Shown: positions 37,180-47,223 of the stretch, one piece after another
Position numbering within the stretch: the stretch's first letter is position 1
Layout of the letters: every line of letters starts with the position of its first letter
From: Hymenoscyphus infarciens
Lineage: Eukaryota > Ascomycota > Leotiomycetes > Helotiales > Helotiaceae
Length of the DNA stretch: 53,204 bases
Assembly: GCA_001414345.1 (NCBI GenBank)
Contig: LLCB01000365.1
Location: 1-53,204, forward strand
Reading direction: 5' to 3'
Translations under genes and position numbers: made by a program
The notes under the pieces: generated by a model
What the model saw: only the letters and a program-made list of their open reading frames with translations
The model's database searches: none
What the model was told of the DNA's origin: nothing

Positions 37180-38241
37180 CTAACTAAGGCGGGGAAAGCC
37201 AAAACACTGCTTATACTTCTGTACCACGTAATCTTGAACGCTAATTGGAGCGTATTTTTCATCCTCACTCCTGGCACGATATTGCTTGATACACTTGATG
37301 ATGAAGTCAGGATTACCATTGTAGTTGAAGGGGATGCTATAACGCTCTTCACCGGATCGGTTAATGACTCGGTGGACATTGGAGATGTACTTGTCGTTCG
37401 TCTATTGCTCGAATAAGTTTCCCATATTGACAATATAGGCACCCTCGACTGGAGGTGCAGGATACCAGTCCTGGGCTTCCTCGTCCCAGACTTCGAGACC
37501 GGGAACATCGCCTTGGAGTAGTAAGGTAATGACGCCAAAGTCGCGGTGGGCACCGATGCCTGGAAATAGGTCAGCATGAAATACAATACGCGATGAGAGA
37601 ACGAGGTTGTCACTTACCCTGTTGCAGATGATGCGCATCAGGTGATTGAGGGGGATAGTGGAGTAGCTTGTAGAAGCACATCGGATCGATGCAGAATTCG
37701 TCAAAGTAATCTGGTTCATAACCCAAGCTCATGGCCATAGCGCGCATCACTTCTTCTGTAAGCTTCATGATGCGATTCAAATAGTCCATGCAAGTTTCCT
37801 TGAAGGGTTCACCGAGAGACTCAGGCCAGACATTGGGGCTGTGAGCGAACTTCTCGGCTATCACTTGTGGGTGATCGAAAGGGAGGTCGCGAGATACATA
37901 GTATCCCTCTTTTAGGTCGGGTCGAGTGTTGGCTTCGATCATTTGTCCGTGCATGACTTCGTAGCCACTGGGTCAGAGTTCTATTCCCTTTAAGGCTTAA
38001 AAATCTATACCTTTGATTTGTCAAGTTTCATCTTCTCCTCCTTGTCAAGGGCAAAAAATTCTTTGGAAGCTTTGAACATGTCCTTTTGGAGACCGAGAGG
38101 GATGTCATGGTTGACGATTTGGAAGAAGCCTTGGGTAGTGCAAGCTTCTCGAATCTGAGCTGTGCAATGCTTCATCCGTTGCTCATCGCCTGACAGGAAG
38201 TCAGAGAAGTCAATGACAGGAGGAACCTTATTGGAAGGCAT
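37180..38241 (-). pseudogene. 2-oxoglutarate/Fe(II) oxygenase, inactivated
   Basis: A full-length homologue of the isopenicillin-N-synthase-like 2OG-Fe(II) oxygenases, which hydroxylate or oxidise small molecules in the cytosol. Exons: 38,241-38,011, 37,967-37,618 and 37,559-37,180, with introns of 43 and 58 bp. The N-terminal DIOX_N part starts MPSNKVPPVIDFSDFLSG. The catalytic core is complete: HRD in GIGAHRDFGVITLLLQ (first His and Asp iron ligands), distal His in SNVHRVINRSG, and Arg-x-Ser in RYSIPF (2OG binding). Two lesions break it. A TAG at 37,402-37,404 replaces the Trp normally following NMGNLFE(R/Q); on the plus strand this is CpA to TpA, a RIP-type change. Exon 1 also joins exon 2 out of phase; two missing bases would restore it. 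The ATG was chosen because upstream codons look non-coding. It lies beside oxidase and transporter genes, suggesting a small metabolic cluster. Confidence 0.85.
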
Positions 38242-38415
38242 GATGAGACTTGGAAGAAGGTTTTGTGTGGGAGTTTGATGCTGTTTGGTTTTGTCTTTGA
38301 AGAAATGCGTGTTGAGACAGTTGATCTTTGATTGAGTGCCTCCATAGCTTCTCAAATACATTTTTGACCCTTCCTCGCCGATAAAAAAAACCAACTACTT
38401 AATCTTCTCGAATTC

Positions 38416-38781
38416 TCATGGGTTACACCGCCAAGTCCAATCACACAAGTTGAAAACTGCATATCTTCCCCGCCGCATTGGTGGTGTAGAAGAGTCACTG
38501 GTAATCAGGTGTACTTGAAAGTGGTCAGGAAGTAGCTCCACTGGTACTAATACAACATAGGAGTTACGACACGTAATCCCTGTAGGAAGTGGAGTCCAAT
38601 TAAATGGCGGTTTATGATCTGAATACGGCTTTGCAATTCCAATGTGCCATGTTGTGATGGTAAAAGAAGCTTCGCAATTCTGGCTCTTCAATGGCATTAT
38701 GTTAGGAGCACAATCCTGACATGACAATGTAACCAAGGTGGGTTTCTTTGGAAACTCCAACGTGCAGATTCGTGACGGCAA
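38416..38781 (-). CDS. Hypothetical 121-residue ORF
   Basis: An uninterrupted frame of 121 codons about 175 bp upstream of the oxygenase start, same strand. It has five Cys, several Pro and no signal peptide or membrane segment that I can see. I recognise no domain. It could be a small real gene, a leftover of a larger gene, or a chance frame in the promoter region of the oxygenase. Confidence 0.2.
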   Translation of the reverse strand: MPSRICTLEFPKKPTLVTLSCQDCAPNIMPLKSQNCEASFTITTWHIGIAKPYSDHKPPFNWTPLPTGITCRNSYVVLVPVELLPDHFQVHLITSDSSTPPMRRGRYAVFNLCDWTWRCNP

Positions 38782-40760
38782 GCATCCTCGGTGTCCCTGA
38801 TGTTAAGCTTGCGGTCTTGATTCAGGCTTAAAGATAATACGATATTGTACGGAATTATAGCAGTTCATAATGTATGTATGGGGTTATATCGTAGTGACTT
38901 TTAACAGGATAAACAGCGAGCCTGAGCGAGCTGTGAGATATCCTATGGGGCTTTGAGCCTCTGAAGCTACTGTTCCTTGGGATTTTTGGACACGAAAGGC
39001 ACCCAGTTGGTTTATTGATCTGCAGCTGGCGTCGAAAAAGTTGCAGAACTTCGTATCCCTTCTAGGGTACTTGTGTACATGTTGGGCGATTTTGCTACTT
39101 TAATTCCCGCATGACGATAACAACGCAGCGAAGACTTAGAAAAAAGAGTAAAGACCGTAGACTGCTATCTGATAATCATTATAGGCTTGAAATCATCTTT
39201 GTTTTTTTGAATAGGTGTTGAGTTACTGTGTCGTTCACAATCTTGAAATCGCCCCGATTTTCAAACATGTACACAGAAGGGAGAGCGAGGCCGGCGGTTA
39301 GAGGGTTCTCGCTTGAGGATAATATGCATCCACTTGATTATTGTTTTACGAATCAATTAAATTATGAACTAATTGAATACGACTGTAGCAAATAGTTATG
39401 AATATACCTTGAGTACCTGGATTCTTGAAGAAAACTACTATAAAGTGGCCCTCGGAGTACTAGCAAGGTTTTATTACTCACAGCTTCATGAAGAAATGTC
39501 AAGAAAGTTCTGGAGCTCAAATTTACGTAAAAAGCGGCGACTTGAACAGATGTCAAGAGGTAAAGGATTTCGCCACGGAGGTGCTAGGAATAAGTTATGT
39601 TACATCGCTCCGTCGATTAGGCATACTCAACGAGTGCCAAGCTCCAGTAGAATAAACTCAGAAAGAAAGAAGATATCGATGGGTACTGTCCAAACTCACC
39701 ATGAAGGTAGGTGAAAGCAGACCCCACGCTGCGAAGGAGCGCTTTACGAAGATCTCGGAAGGCTCAAAAGCGATTCGATTGTTCGGAGCGGGCCTAGAAA
39801 CGTCGCCGCGCTGATTATAAGTTCGATTTTATTGATGCACTTGATAATCATATGCTCCTCCTCCGCACGCTACCAGAAAACTACAAGTACAACCAAAATT
39901 TATCAGAAAACTAGCAAAAGCACTAGAATAATCCTTAATAGGTATAGGTAATCAATAATAAGAGACAATTACAGCTATTTGGATTGTCATGCTGTAGTGT
40001 TGTTTTCAATTTAAGACTGCCGTCTGAGGGAACAGAGTAGGTCTGTTTTTCCGTTCCCGTTGAGTTTGTGTTTGTACTGGCAATCGAGGGTGTGACGTGG
40101 ATACAGGAATACGAGCTCCAGGAATACCTCCGCGAACAAATAACTACCTTTATATAATCCAGCCCCCTTTCTGCGTCATTTGGCGACTTTTGTATTGACC
40201 CTTAGGCCGTGCCCGCATTTTGGCTGCAAGAACCATGGGGGTGTAAATTAAGAGAGGGCTTGAATTCATACAATCACCTGCACTGTCGGCAATGGGAGTG
40301 ATAAGTACATGGGGTGGGTTGCGGGAGAGGCCGAAGCTTCTCTCATGGTCTACTAGGGTTCGGAGGATCTTCATGGTAAGCTAATTCACTTCTGCGGTAA
40401 TTCATTATCCTGGAACAGAGTACTTGTTGCCGCACTGCTTGCCTCTTTGGGGAAATACAGCCGAGTTCACCTTCTTTTGCACCATCCTCTTCGTTATTTA
40501 CAGGATTACTATGCCGTGGAAATCGTATATTTATGTTAAAGTAAATTTTACGTTACTTACATCATATCCATTAGAATACTTTAAGGTTTTAGGCGAAGAA
40601 ATGTTCATACACTCCTTACGACTGTGTCCCTTAGATACGGATACGGAAGTACTCTTAGAAAGTCCATTATATATATATAAATAACCTTTTTAGCCCTCTT
40701 TACTTTACTACTCTTAATATTTTATGAATATCTAACATTCTTTGCCACACAGACTGCACA
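38782..40760. other. Gene-poor spacer of normal composition
   Basis: About 2 kb with normal CpA/TpG content. Short open frames occur (plus strand 39,373-39,714, 113 codons; minus strand 40,150-40,374, 74 codons; plus strand 40,424-40,684, 86 codons), but none shows a recognisable domain, and they are near the length expected by chance. The last one lies just before the oxidase and could hide a lost N-terminal exon, but its sequence does not look like an amino-acid oxidase N-terminus. From 40,510 the DNA becomes AT-rich and CpA-poor, continuing into the 5' part of the oxidase pseudogene. Confidence 0.4.
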
Positions 40761-42454
40761 ATGTACGTAGGAATCGTTGGTGTAGGCGTATCTAGGCTTT
40801 ATACTGCTCTCTTGTTACGTCGTAAAGGTCACGCGGTAAAGGTCTTTGAGGCGGTGGAACGAGTTAGTGGCCGTATTTACACTTATCGCTTTACGCCACA
40901 AGTAAAATCCTACTTTAAGGTAGGAGCGATGCGTATTCCTCGCTCTTTATTGTACTTAAAAGTTTTTAATCTGATCCGATACCTTAATACCCACAGCTCT
41001 ACTGAAAACAAGATTGACCTTATCCCATATATTCTCGATTATGAAAACAATCGATCGTTTTTCCAGAATTAGAAGGGATCTTTACAGGATATAAAATGGG
41101 CGACCCGCGCTGACCTCCCGAATACTTACCTTGGCCAATCCCCCTAGTAACTCCTTAGGAACGTCGTTCTCCTGTGGCTCACCTTGCTGCGCAAGGACTT
41201 CGATGACGGTTTCCGAAAGTTGTTGAAATATGACGAATACTCATTCCGCATCTATCTCCGTCTCGTTATCGGATGGCCACATGAAGTCATAGATTTCGTT
41301 GAGTTGTTCTGCTCGCAAACCAATCAGTATGATCTCAGCTTCACAGAAATCGTCTTACAAAACCTCGACTTTGACACCAAAGATGTAAGTAGCTCCCTCT
41401 CGCACTCCCACTCCACTTTCCCCATTGTATCCAACATTGATTGCTTCATCTAGTGGGTGACGGTACGAGGTGGTATGTCACGCGTCGCTCAATGTGCAGC
41501 GTTACTAGTAGGCTCGAAGAACATCCGGCTTAACTCACGGGTAGATTATATCGCTTACAAGAGCGATGGCAAAGTCGAACTCTCAGCTCAAGGGCTTAAT
41601 CAGAGTTATACCGATACTTTTGACGCTGTAGTCATTGCCACTCCTCCATCCGCTCTTCATAGCATTGTCGATAGGCCGATATGGTCTTTTATGAAAGAGC
41701 AGTCAATTCGAAGCGCCCACTACGAGCCCCTTTACAAGATCGGTCTTCATTTCAAAACAAGATTCTGGGAGCGCTCGGCCACAAATCCATGCCTGGGTGG
41801 ACAGAGCACAACCGACCTCCGCTTCAGCTGGATTGTATTTCCATCTAACGATATTGGCAGTACCGGCTCCGGTGTTTTGTTGCTTTATTGCTGGATGAAC
41901 GACGCTGCAAAATGGGCCAGTTTATCTAAAACGGAGCGCCTCAACCTTTGCCTTCATGACCTTTCGAAATTCTATGCAGACGAATCAGAAGTTGATATAT
42001 ACGAGCAATATATCGAGGCCTTTGATGTCATGTGGACCGCTGAAAATTCTGGTGGCGACGCTCAATTCCTCCCCGGCCAGTTTACCCGCTTCTTTGACAT
42101 TGCGAGGAAGCCTGAGGGTCAAATTTACTTTGCAGGAGAGCATTTGTCGAAGCACCACACATGGGTATGTTCAAATACTTTCTCATTCTCGTGCTCCTGC
42201 ACTGCTAAATTATTCAGATCGCTGGGGCAGTGGACTCCTCATTACATGCAACAGCAGAACTTCTAGCTGTTCAGGGTGAAACCAACAAGAACAGTAAGAA
42301 CCGGGGCTTAGTCCGATCTTTGCCTGCCCTTGGTCGTGAATTTTTGAGCTTAGACGATCATTCTCGTGCCCAGAAAACGGACATTAGCTCCCGCAGAATG
42401 AAGGCGTGTGTGATTCCGGCGCATATGAACGTGCAATATGTAGAGGTCTTCTAG
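40761..42454 (+). pseudogene. L-amino-acid oxidase-type flavoenzyme, inactivated
   Basis: Homologue of the fungal FAD-dependent L-amino-acid/monoamine oxidases (Pfam amino-oxidase), which oxidatively deaminate amines to give H2O2 and ammonia. Exons: 40,761-41,384, 41,454-42,164 and 42,218-42,454, with introns of 69 and 53 bp; without stops the product would be about 523 residues. Family landmarks: Rossmann start VGIVGVGVSRLY, FEAVERVSGRIYTYRF, GAMRIPRSLL, WPHEVIDFVE, QNLDFDTKD then WVTVRGGMSR, LYKIGLHFKTRFWE, GGQSTTDLRFSWIVFPSN and the C-terminal FAD motif GQIYFAGEHLSKHHTW-IAGA. Stops at 41,070 (TAG), 41,145 (TAG) and 41,148 (TAA) are all single C-to-T changes from Gln codons. Two key glycines are also changed by G-to-A: Gly12 of GxGxxG is Arg, and Gly36 of RxGGR is Ser. 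The damage lies in the 5' part; the last two exons look intact. The usual N-terminal extension before the Rossmann fold is missing or unrecognised. Confidence 0.85.
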
Positions 42455-43100
42455 ACGCTTAATTATCTGCAAAATTTACTTTTTTCGTTTCTCCTATTGC
42501 TCTCTTTTGGATACACGGCGAATTAGCATTGAAAAATTCTTAAGAAATCTAGTATTTAGGGTTTCCACCGGGATCTACCCTCTTGTGTCACTTGATAGAA
42601 TGTCTCATTTTGATTATCAAAATAGTTTGAATACACTAGATTGAGATAGTCTAAACCTCATGCTCCAAGCAACCTTTCAAAGAGGTGTTCAACGAGGCCA
42701 GCTATAAATTTTCTCGCCCCTCGCTTATTTTATAATCCTAGCAGACCAAAAAGCGGTGACAGCAGTTTTATGTAACCCTACTTCAACACCCCTAACCTGG
42801 AGCAGGCTCAGTATCCTTATCACCCATCCCACTTGCCGCCGGCCCGTGCCGCGATGGCGCAATTTAACCCTTGTCGTGGCACAGTCGCTGCATGCGGCTA
42901 ATTAGGGGGGTGCACGGCAAGGGCGCGGCCATGTCGAAACCAACATTGATTGCATGACGCCCTCTGACTGACATAACTTAATTTCTATTAAACCATCTTA
43001 CATGAGAATATTATTTCTGGAGGTATGTTCGAGCCAAGTATTCAACAAACGACCTACACTGAGCACAAGAACTCGAAGAGTTTACTTGTCTTAGTCAATT
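42455..43100. promoter_or_regulatory. Oxidase-transporter spacer with GC-rich inverted repeat
   Basis: A 650-bp intergenic region that holds the putative transporter promoter. At 42,868-42,882 (CCCTTGTCGTGGCAC) and 42,910-42,923 (GTGCACGGCAAGGG) lie imperfect inverted arms with a 27-bp spacer, inside a CGG/CCG-rich island (42,836-42,930). Paired CGG triplets are typical binding half-sites of Zn2Cys6 cluster regulators; that link is inference. No ORF of note. Confidence 0.4.
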
Positions 43101-44680
43101 ATGGAGACCCAACGCGCAACAACGGGCAAGGAAGAAGTTGGAGAAATCAATGCTAGTAGCATACTGGGTATTGAAAGCGAAATCGGCCAAACAGATACAA
43201 AGCTAGAAGGACAAGAGGATCCGCTGAACTGGTCACCTTTATCCAGATGTAAGACCAAAGTCCAGTCTGGACCGTTCACAAACGACAACTTAAATAAATA
43301 AAATATTAATTATAAACAAAATAGGGATCTATACAGTCACGGTGGTTTACATGTCTGGTATAACTGGTTTTAGTGCAGCGGTTCAAACGCCAGCAATCGT
43401 TGCCATTGGTAACGACTTCCACACCTCCGCACCAATTACCACGCTGGCAGCGTCGAGCATGTACCTGATTGGGTGCTCACTTGGCCCCGTGATGCTTGCA
43501 CCACTTTCTGAACTTTGGTGAGTCTTGAGGGGGATGTACAAACAATGAAGATGCTAATTGTTACCTACGGGACAGGGGACGAAATCCGCTTTATTTCGGC
43601 TCATGGTCAATGGTCTGCGTTGCAAACCTGGGGTGTGCACTTTCACCCAATATCGCAGCATTTTTCTGCTTCCGCCTGATGGCTGGTGCATTTGGTTTAG
43701 CAACTGTTGCTAATTGCGGCGGGACCATCACCGACTTGTGGCCAAGATCTCATCGCTCCGTTCCCTTTGCCCTTTTCACCGCCGCTTGCTTTTGTGGACC
43801 AGTCATTGGACCAATGTTGGGTGGATTCCTTACCCAGCACAAGTCGTGGAGGTGGAGTTTCTGGCTGGTGTTCATTGAATCAGTCGTTGTCTATATAATA
43901 GCGCTCATATCACTTCCAGAAACATATGCTCCAAGGCTCATTAAGAGGAAAAATGCAATGTCTGGTGTATATGTCCTTCGAGAGCCACGATCGACACGCT
44001 TCCTCCAGAGCATTTCGCGGCCCTGGATAATGCTTTTCACCGAACCAATTCTCCTTTCACTCTCAATATACATGGCCTTCATCTACGGGGTACTCTTTCT
44101 CGACTTTACAGCCTACCCGGTCGTCTTCCAAAAGGCACGAGGGTGGTCTATTGGCATGTCTGGACTCTCATTCACAGGCATTGGCGTTGGCATGGCCATT
44201 GCAACAGCCCTGTCCCCCCAAGTCAACCGCCTTCATGGCAATTACGTGGAAAAGCTAGGCCCAGTGCCAGAAGCTCGCTTACCCCACCTCCTCTTCATTG
44301 TCTGGCTGCTTCCTATCGGAATATTCTGATTTGGCTGGACTGCGCTACCCCCAACTCCGTGGATATCTTCCATTCTTGCGGGTGTACCCTTTGGTTTTGC
44401 CCTGGTGATGCTGTTCCTTGGAATTAACGCCTACCTTACGGACTGCTATGAACGATACAGCGCGAGCGCTTTGGCCGCGAATACCTTCCTGCGTAGCATG
44501 TTCGGGGCTGGGTTTGCTATGTTTGCAACTCAAATGTACGAGAAGTTAGGCACACCATGGGCTACGAGTATCCTAGGGTTTATAGCTCTTGCTATGGGAA
44601 TCTTGCCCGTGGTATTTTATCGATATGGAGCGAGACTGCGGGCTATGAGCAAGTTTCATATTATGGTTACAAAGGAGTAG
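43101..44680 (+). pseudogene. DHA1-type MFS transporter, one nonsense codon
   Basis: A plasma-membrane proton antiporter of the DHA1 (TPO1/FLU1-like, 12-helix) drug and polyamine group. Exons: 43,101-43,248, 43,325-43,517 and 43,576-44,680, with introns of 76 and 58 bp; full length would be 481 residues, normal for the family. Landmarks: cytosolic N-terminus ending DPLNWSPLSRW, helix 1 IYTVTVVYMSGITGF, GCSLGPVMLAPLSELWGR, DLWPRSHRSVPFALF, GPVIGPMLGGF, WRWSFWLVFIES, and LPETYAPRL before the central loop. A single in-frame TGA at 44,327-44,329, in PIGIF-stop-FGWTALP, most simply comes from TGG (Trp) by G-to-A. The frame then continues intact to a natural stop at 44,680, including ERYSASALAANTFLRSMFGAGF. 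Without readthrough the last three or so helices are lost. The surrounding sequence is otherwise pristine, so the loss is recent, or this is an allele or assembly error. Confidence 0.85.
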
Positions 44681-44929
44681 TTCGAGAAAATGAATTCTTT
44701 TCAAATGGTATTTACATGCCTTTTGAAGGAAGGATCATATAATGATTGAGGTTTTCCAAGCTTGCGAGCATGTCCTAAATCTGAAATGAGAAACGGTCAA
44801 ACAGCCATTGTTCTATGCCACTTCAGCGTCCAGAACTCGGTAACGCTTGTAAATTTTACCTCTTGCTCTCAAGCTACAACATCCTAAATATACCAAAAAG
44901 TCAGATTAGCTAAATCGCAAAGTGTCACT

Positions 44930-46985
44930 TTCTATAAGTATAAAATGGAATATTCTAAACTCTCTTACCCTTGTTCTCCCCCCCCTCTCTCTCTCTTACT
45001 ACTCTATACCTGTCTATATTAAGACTAAATAGCCTTATCTATGAAATAATAAGTATTACGTATATAGTATAACATCGCTCTCTTACTACCTATCGCCTTC
45101 TTACTATTACTTAGCTATTATATCGCTTTCTTACTATTATTTCTAGATAAAGAATAGAGAGAGAAAGAGAGGAAGAGAAGTAGAAGAGAAGAGAAAGAGA
45201 AGAGGAAGAGAGGAAGAGAAGAGAGAGAGAGAGAATTATTTACTACTTTCTTAAACTCTCTCTACTTATACTAAGGAAAAAGTTCTACTAAAATGTTTAC
45301 TTACTAGCTATACTCTCGCTTCTCTACCTTCTCTCTCTTCTCTCCTCTCCTTCTCTATATACTTATTTATATATAAATATTTAATATATAGAAGAAGGGA
45401 AAGATTAGTAAGATAGAGAGTAAGAAGTATTATAATACTCTTCTACCTCTTTTTTATAAAGAGACGGAATAAAGTTAGAGGCTTAAATACCTAACCTTCG
45501 CGACTTACGATTTACGAATCAGTTATTCCGACTTTTAGTATATCTAAGACGCTCTCTAAGCTCTTTATAGTCCTCTAAAATAAATCTTATTTAATAATAA
45601 GATTTATCGGAATAAATTTAGTTCAAGTATATATCTACTTTCGATTCGCTTATATACTAAGATATAAAGACTCTTTCTAGCTGTTTTGTCTAAAGAGCTT
45701 AGACTTAGGCGGCGATATTACTAGTAGTATATCGAGAGAGTCTACGATATTTATTATATTATATTAAGTGTTCTAATCGATACTAGATATCTAAGAATAA
45801 CTAAGAATATATCGAATATTAGTAGAAAAATAGTTAATCTAGTAGCGTAGTTCTTCTAGCTAAGAGCTAATAAAAGACTTAGTCTAAAAAGAAAGAGAAA
45901 GTTATATACTTTTAATAGCAAGTTCTAATTCTTTATAAGTCTATAAGTCGAAGAGACGAAACGTTTTATTATAAGTACTTGAATAAGAGATAGTTAAGAA
46001 TCTTTTAATATAATAACGCTACTTTTTAAAAAGAAAATATAAGTTATATAATATCTATTTAGTACTATAGCACTAGTGCTAAAAACCTAATATTTTATCG
46101 AGTATTATTAATTTTTTAATAATAAAATTTTATTATATTAGATACGAATTTACGATATTTATTCTACGATATATATCACGATAGTCTAATAAATAGTATT
46201 TCGCCGTCTAAGTCTAGAAGAGCTATAAAAGATTAAGCTTCTTTTAAAAAAATATTTTACTAGTCTTTATATTTCTTAGTTTAGAGATATAATCTAAGAA
46301 TTAACTTATTATTAGCTTCTATATTTACTTTTATAGTAATTAACTAATTTATCTTCTAATTAATTCAAAAGAACTATTTTACTCTCTAATTAATTCAAAA
46401 GAACTAATTTACCTCTCTTACTAAAAGAGAGGTTTTTAAGTTAGAAAAGAGAGATATTCTAGTTAGTAGTTACTAATTACTTACTATTTTCTATATATAT
46501 TTATATCTAAATTCTTATAAATAAAAGCCTATATATTAAGATAGTAGAACTTAATCGCTCGACTATTATACTAGCTATTCCTTCTCTATCTTCTATCTTA
46601 TATACTAGCATCGCGTCTCTAATCGTCGATTTAAGTAATAAAAGCTCTAAGCAAAAGAGTAAAGACTTTTAGGCTTAACTAATAGTAAAGAGATCGCGAA
46701 GTAGCTTACGAAGTAGGAAGTAGATAGTATAGAAGTAGGTAAAGTTATTATATTTATTAATTTTTTAGTATATTAATATAACGAAACTAATAAATAATAG
46801 AAATATTCAGCTAACTAGAATATCCCTCTTTTCTAACCTAAATACCCCTCTTTTAGTAAGAGGGGTAAATTAGTCCTTTTAAATTAATTAGAGAGCAAAA
46901 TAGTCCTTTTGAATTAATTAGAGAGTGAATTAGTTAATTACCGCCGTTTAATTATTAAGATATTTGAAATAAATAGCTTCGTTAT
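44930..46985. repeat. Second AT-rich, RIPed patch
   Basis: CpA-poor, AT-rich DNA between the transporter and the peptidase. It starts with a CT-rich run (44,980-44,998). It holds a GA-only tract at about 45,134-45,234 and a facing CT tract at about 45,308-45,355, which together could pair. A perfect hairpin lies at 45,581-45,606 (arms TAAATCTTATT, loop TAAT). CpG is better kept here than in the large left block (for example CGCGACTTACGATTTACGAA at 45,499). No intact gene is visible. The patch ends with the 606-bp inverted-repeat element. Confidence 0.8.
46336..46941. mobile_element. MITE-like element with 131-bp inverted repeats
   Basis: Arms 46,336-46,466 and 46,811-46,941 are inverted copies of each other, starting GTAATTAACTAATT. 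They differ mostly by transitions; the right arm keeps more C and G (for example CCCCTCTTACTAAAAGAGGGG equivalents versus CCTCTC on the left). Each arm contains a tandem duplication of a ~33-bp unit around CTAATTAATTCAAAAG and an internal palindrome (CTCTTACTAAAAGAG). The 344-bp centre has no coding frame. Size and structure fit a non-autonomous DNA transposon. No target-site duplication is obvious at these borders. Confidence 0.75.
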
Positions 46986-47223
46986 TATACAGAAGAGAAG
47001 AGAGAGAGAAAATCGCACTCACACTCACATGCTGTTTCAATCCCCACTCTCAAATTCAAATCCCCCTTCTCATATTCGTTTGAAAAAGAAAAAAAAACTT
47101 CTCATTGATAAAAGAGTAGCTCACTCATAACCATCTCACCAGCCAACCGGCTCTAGCTCTATGACTTATGACAACCCACCGCTCTGTCCCACACTCTACT
47201 CAAAGGGTATCTCAAACCACCCC

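Noticed and set aside
39373..39714. Plus-strand 113-codon ORF as a gene
   Set aside because: Basic, compositionally unremarkable, with an overlapping antisense frame and no recognisable domain or intron structure.
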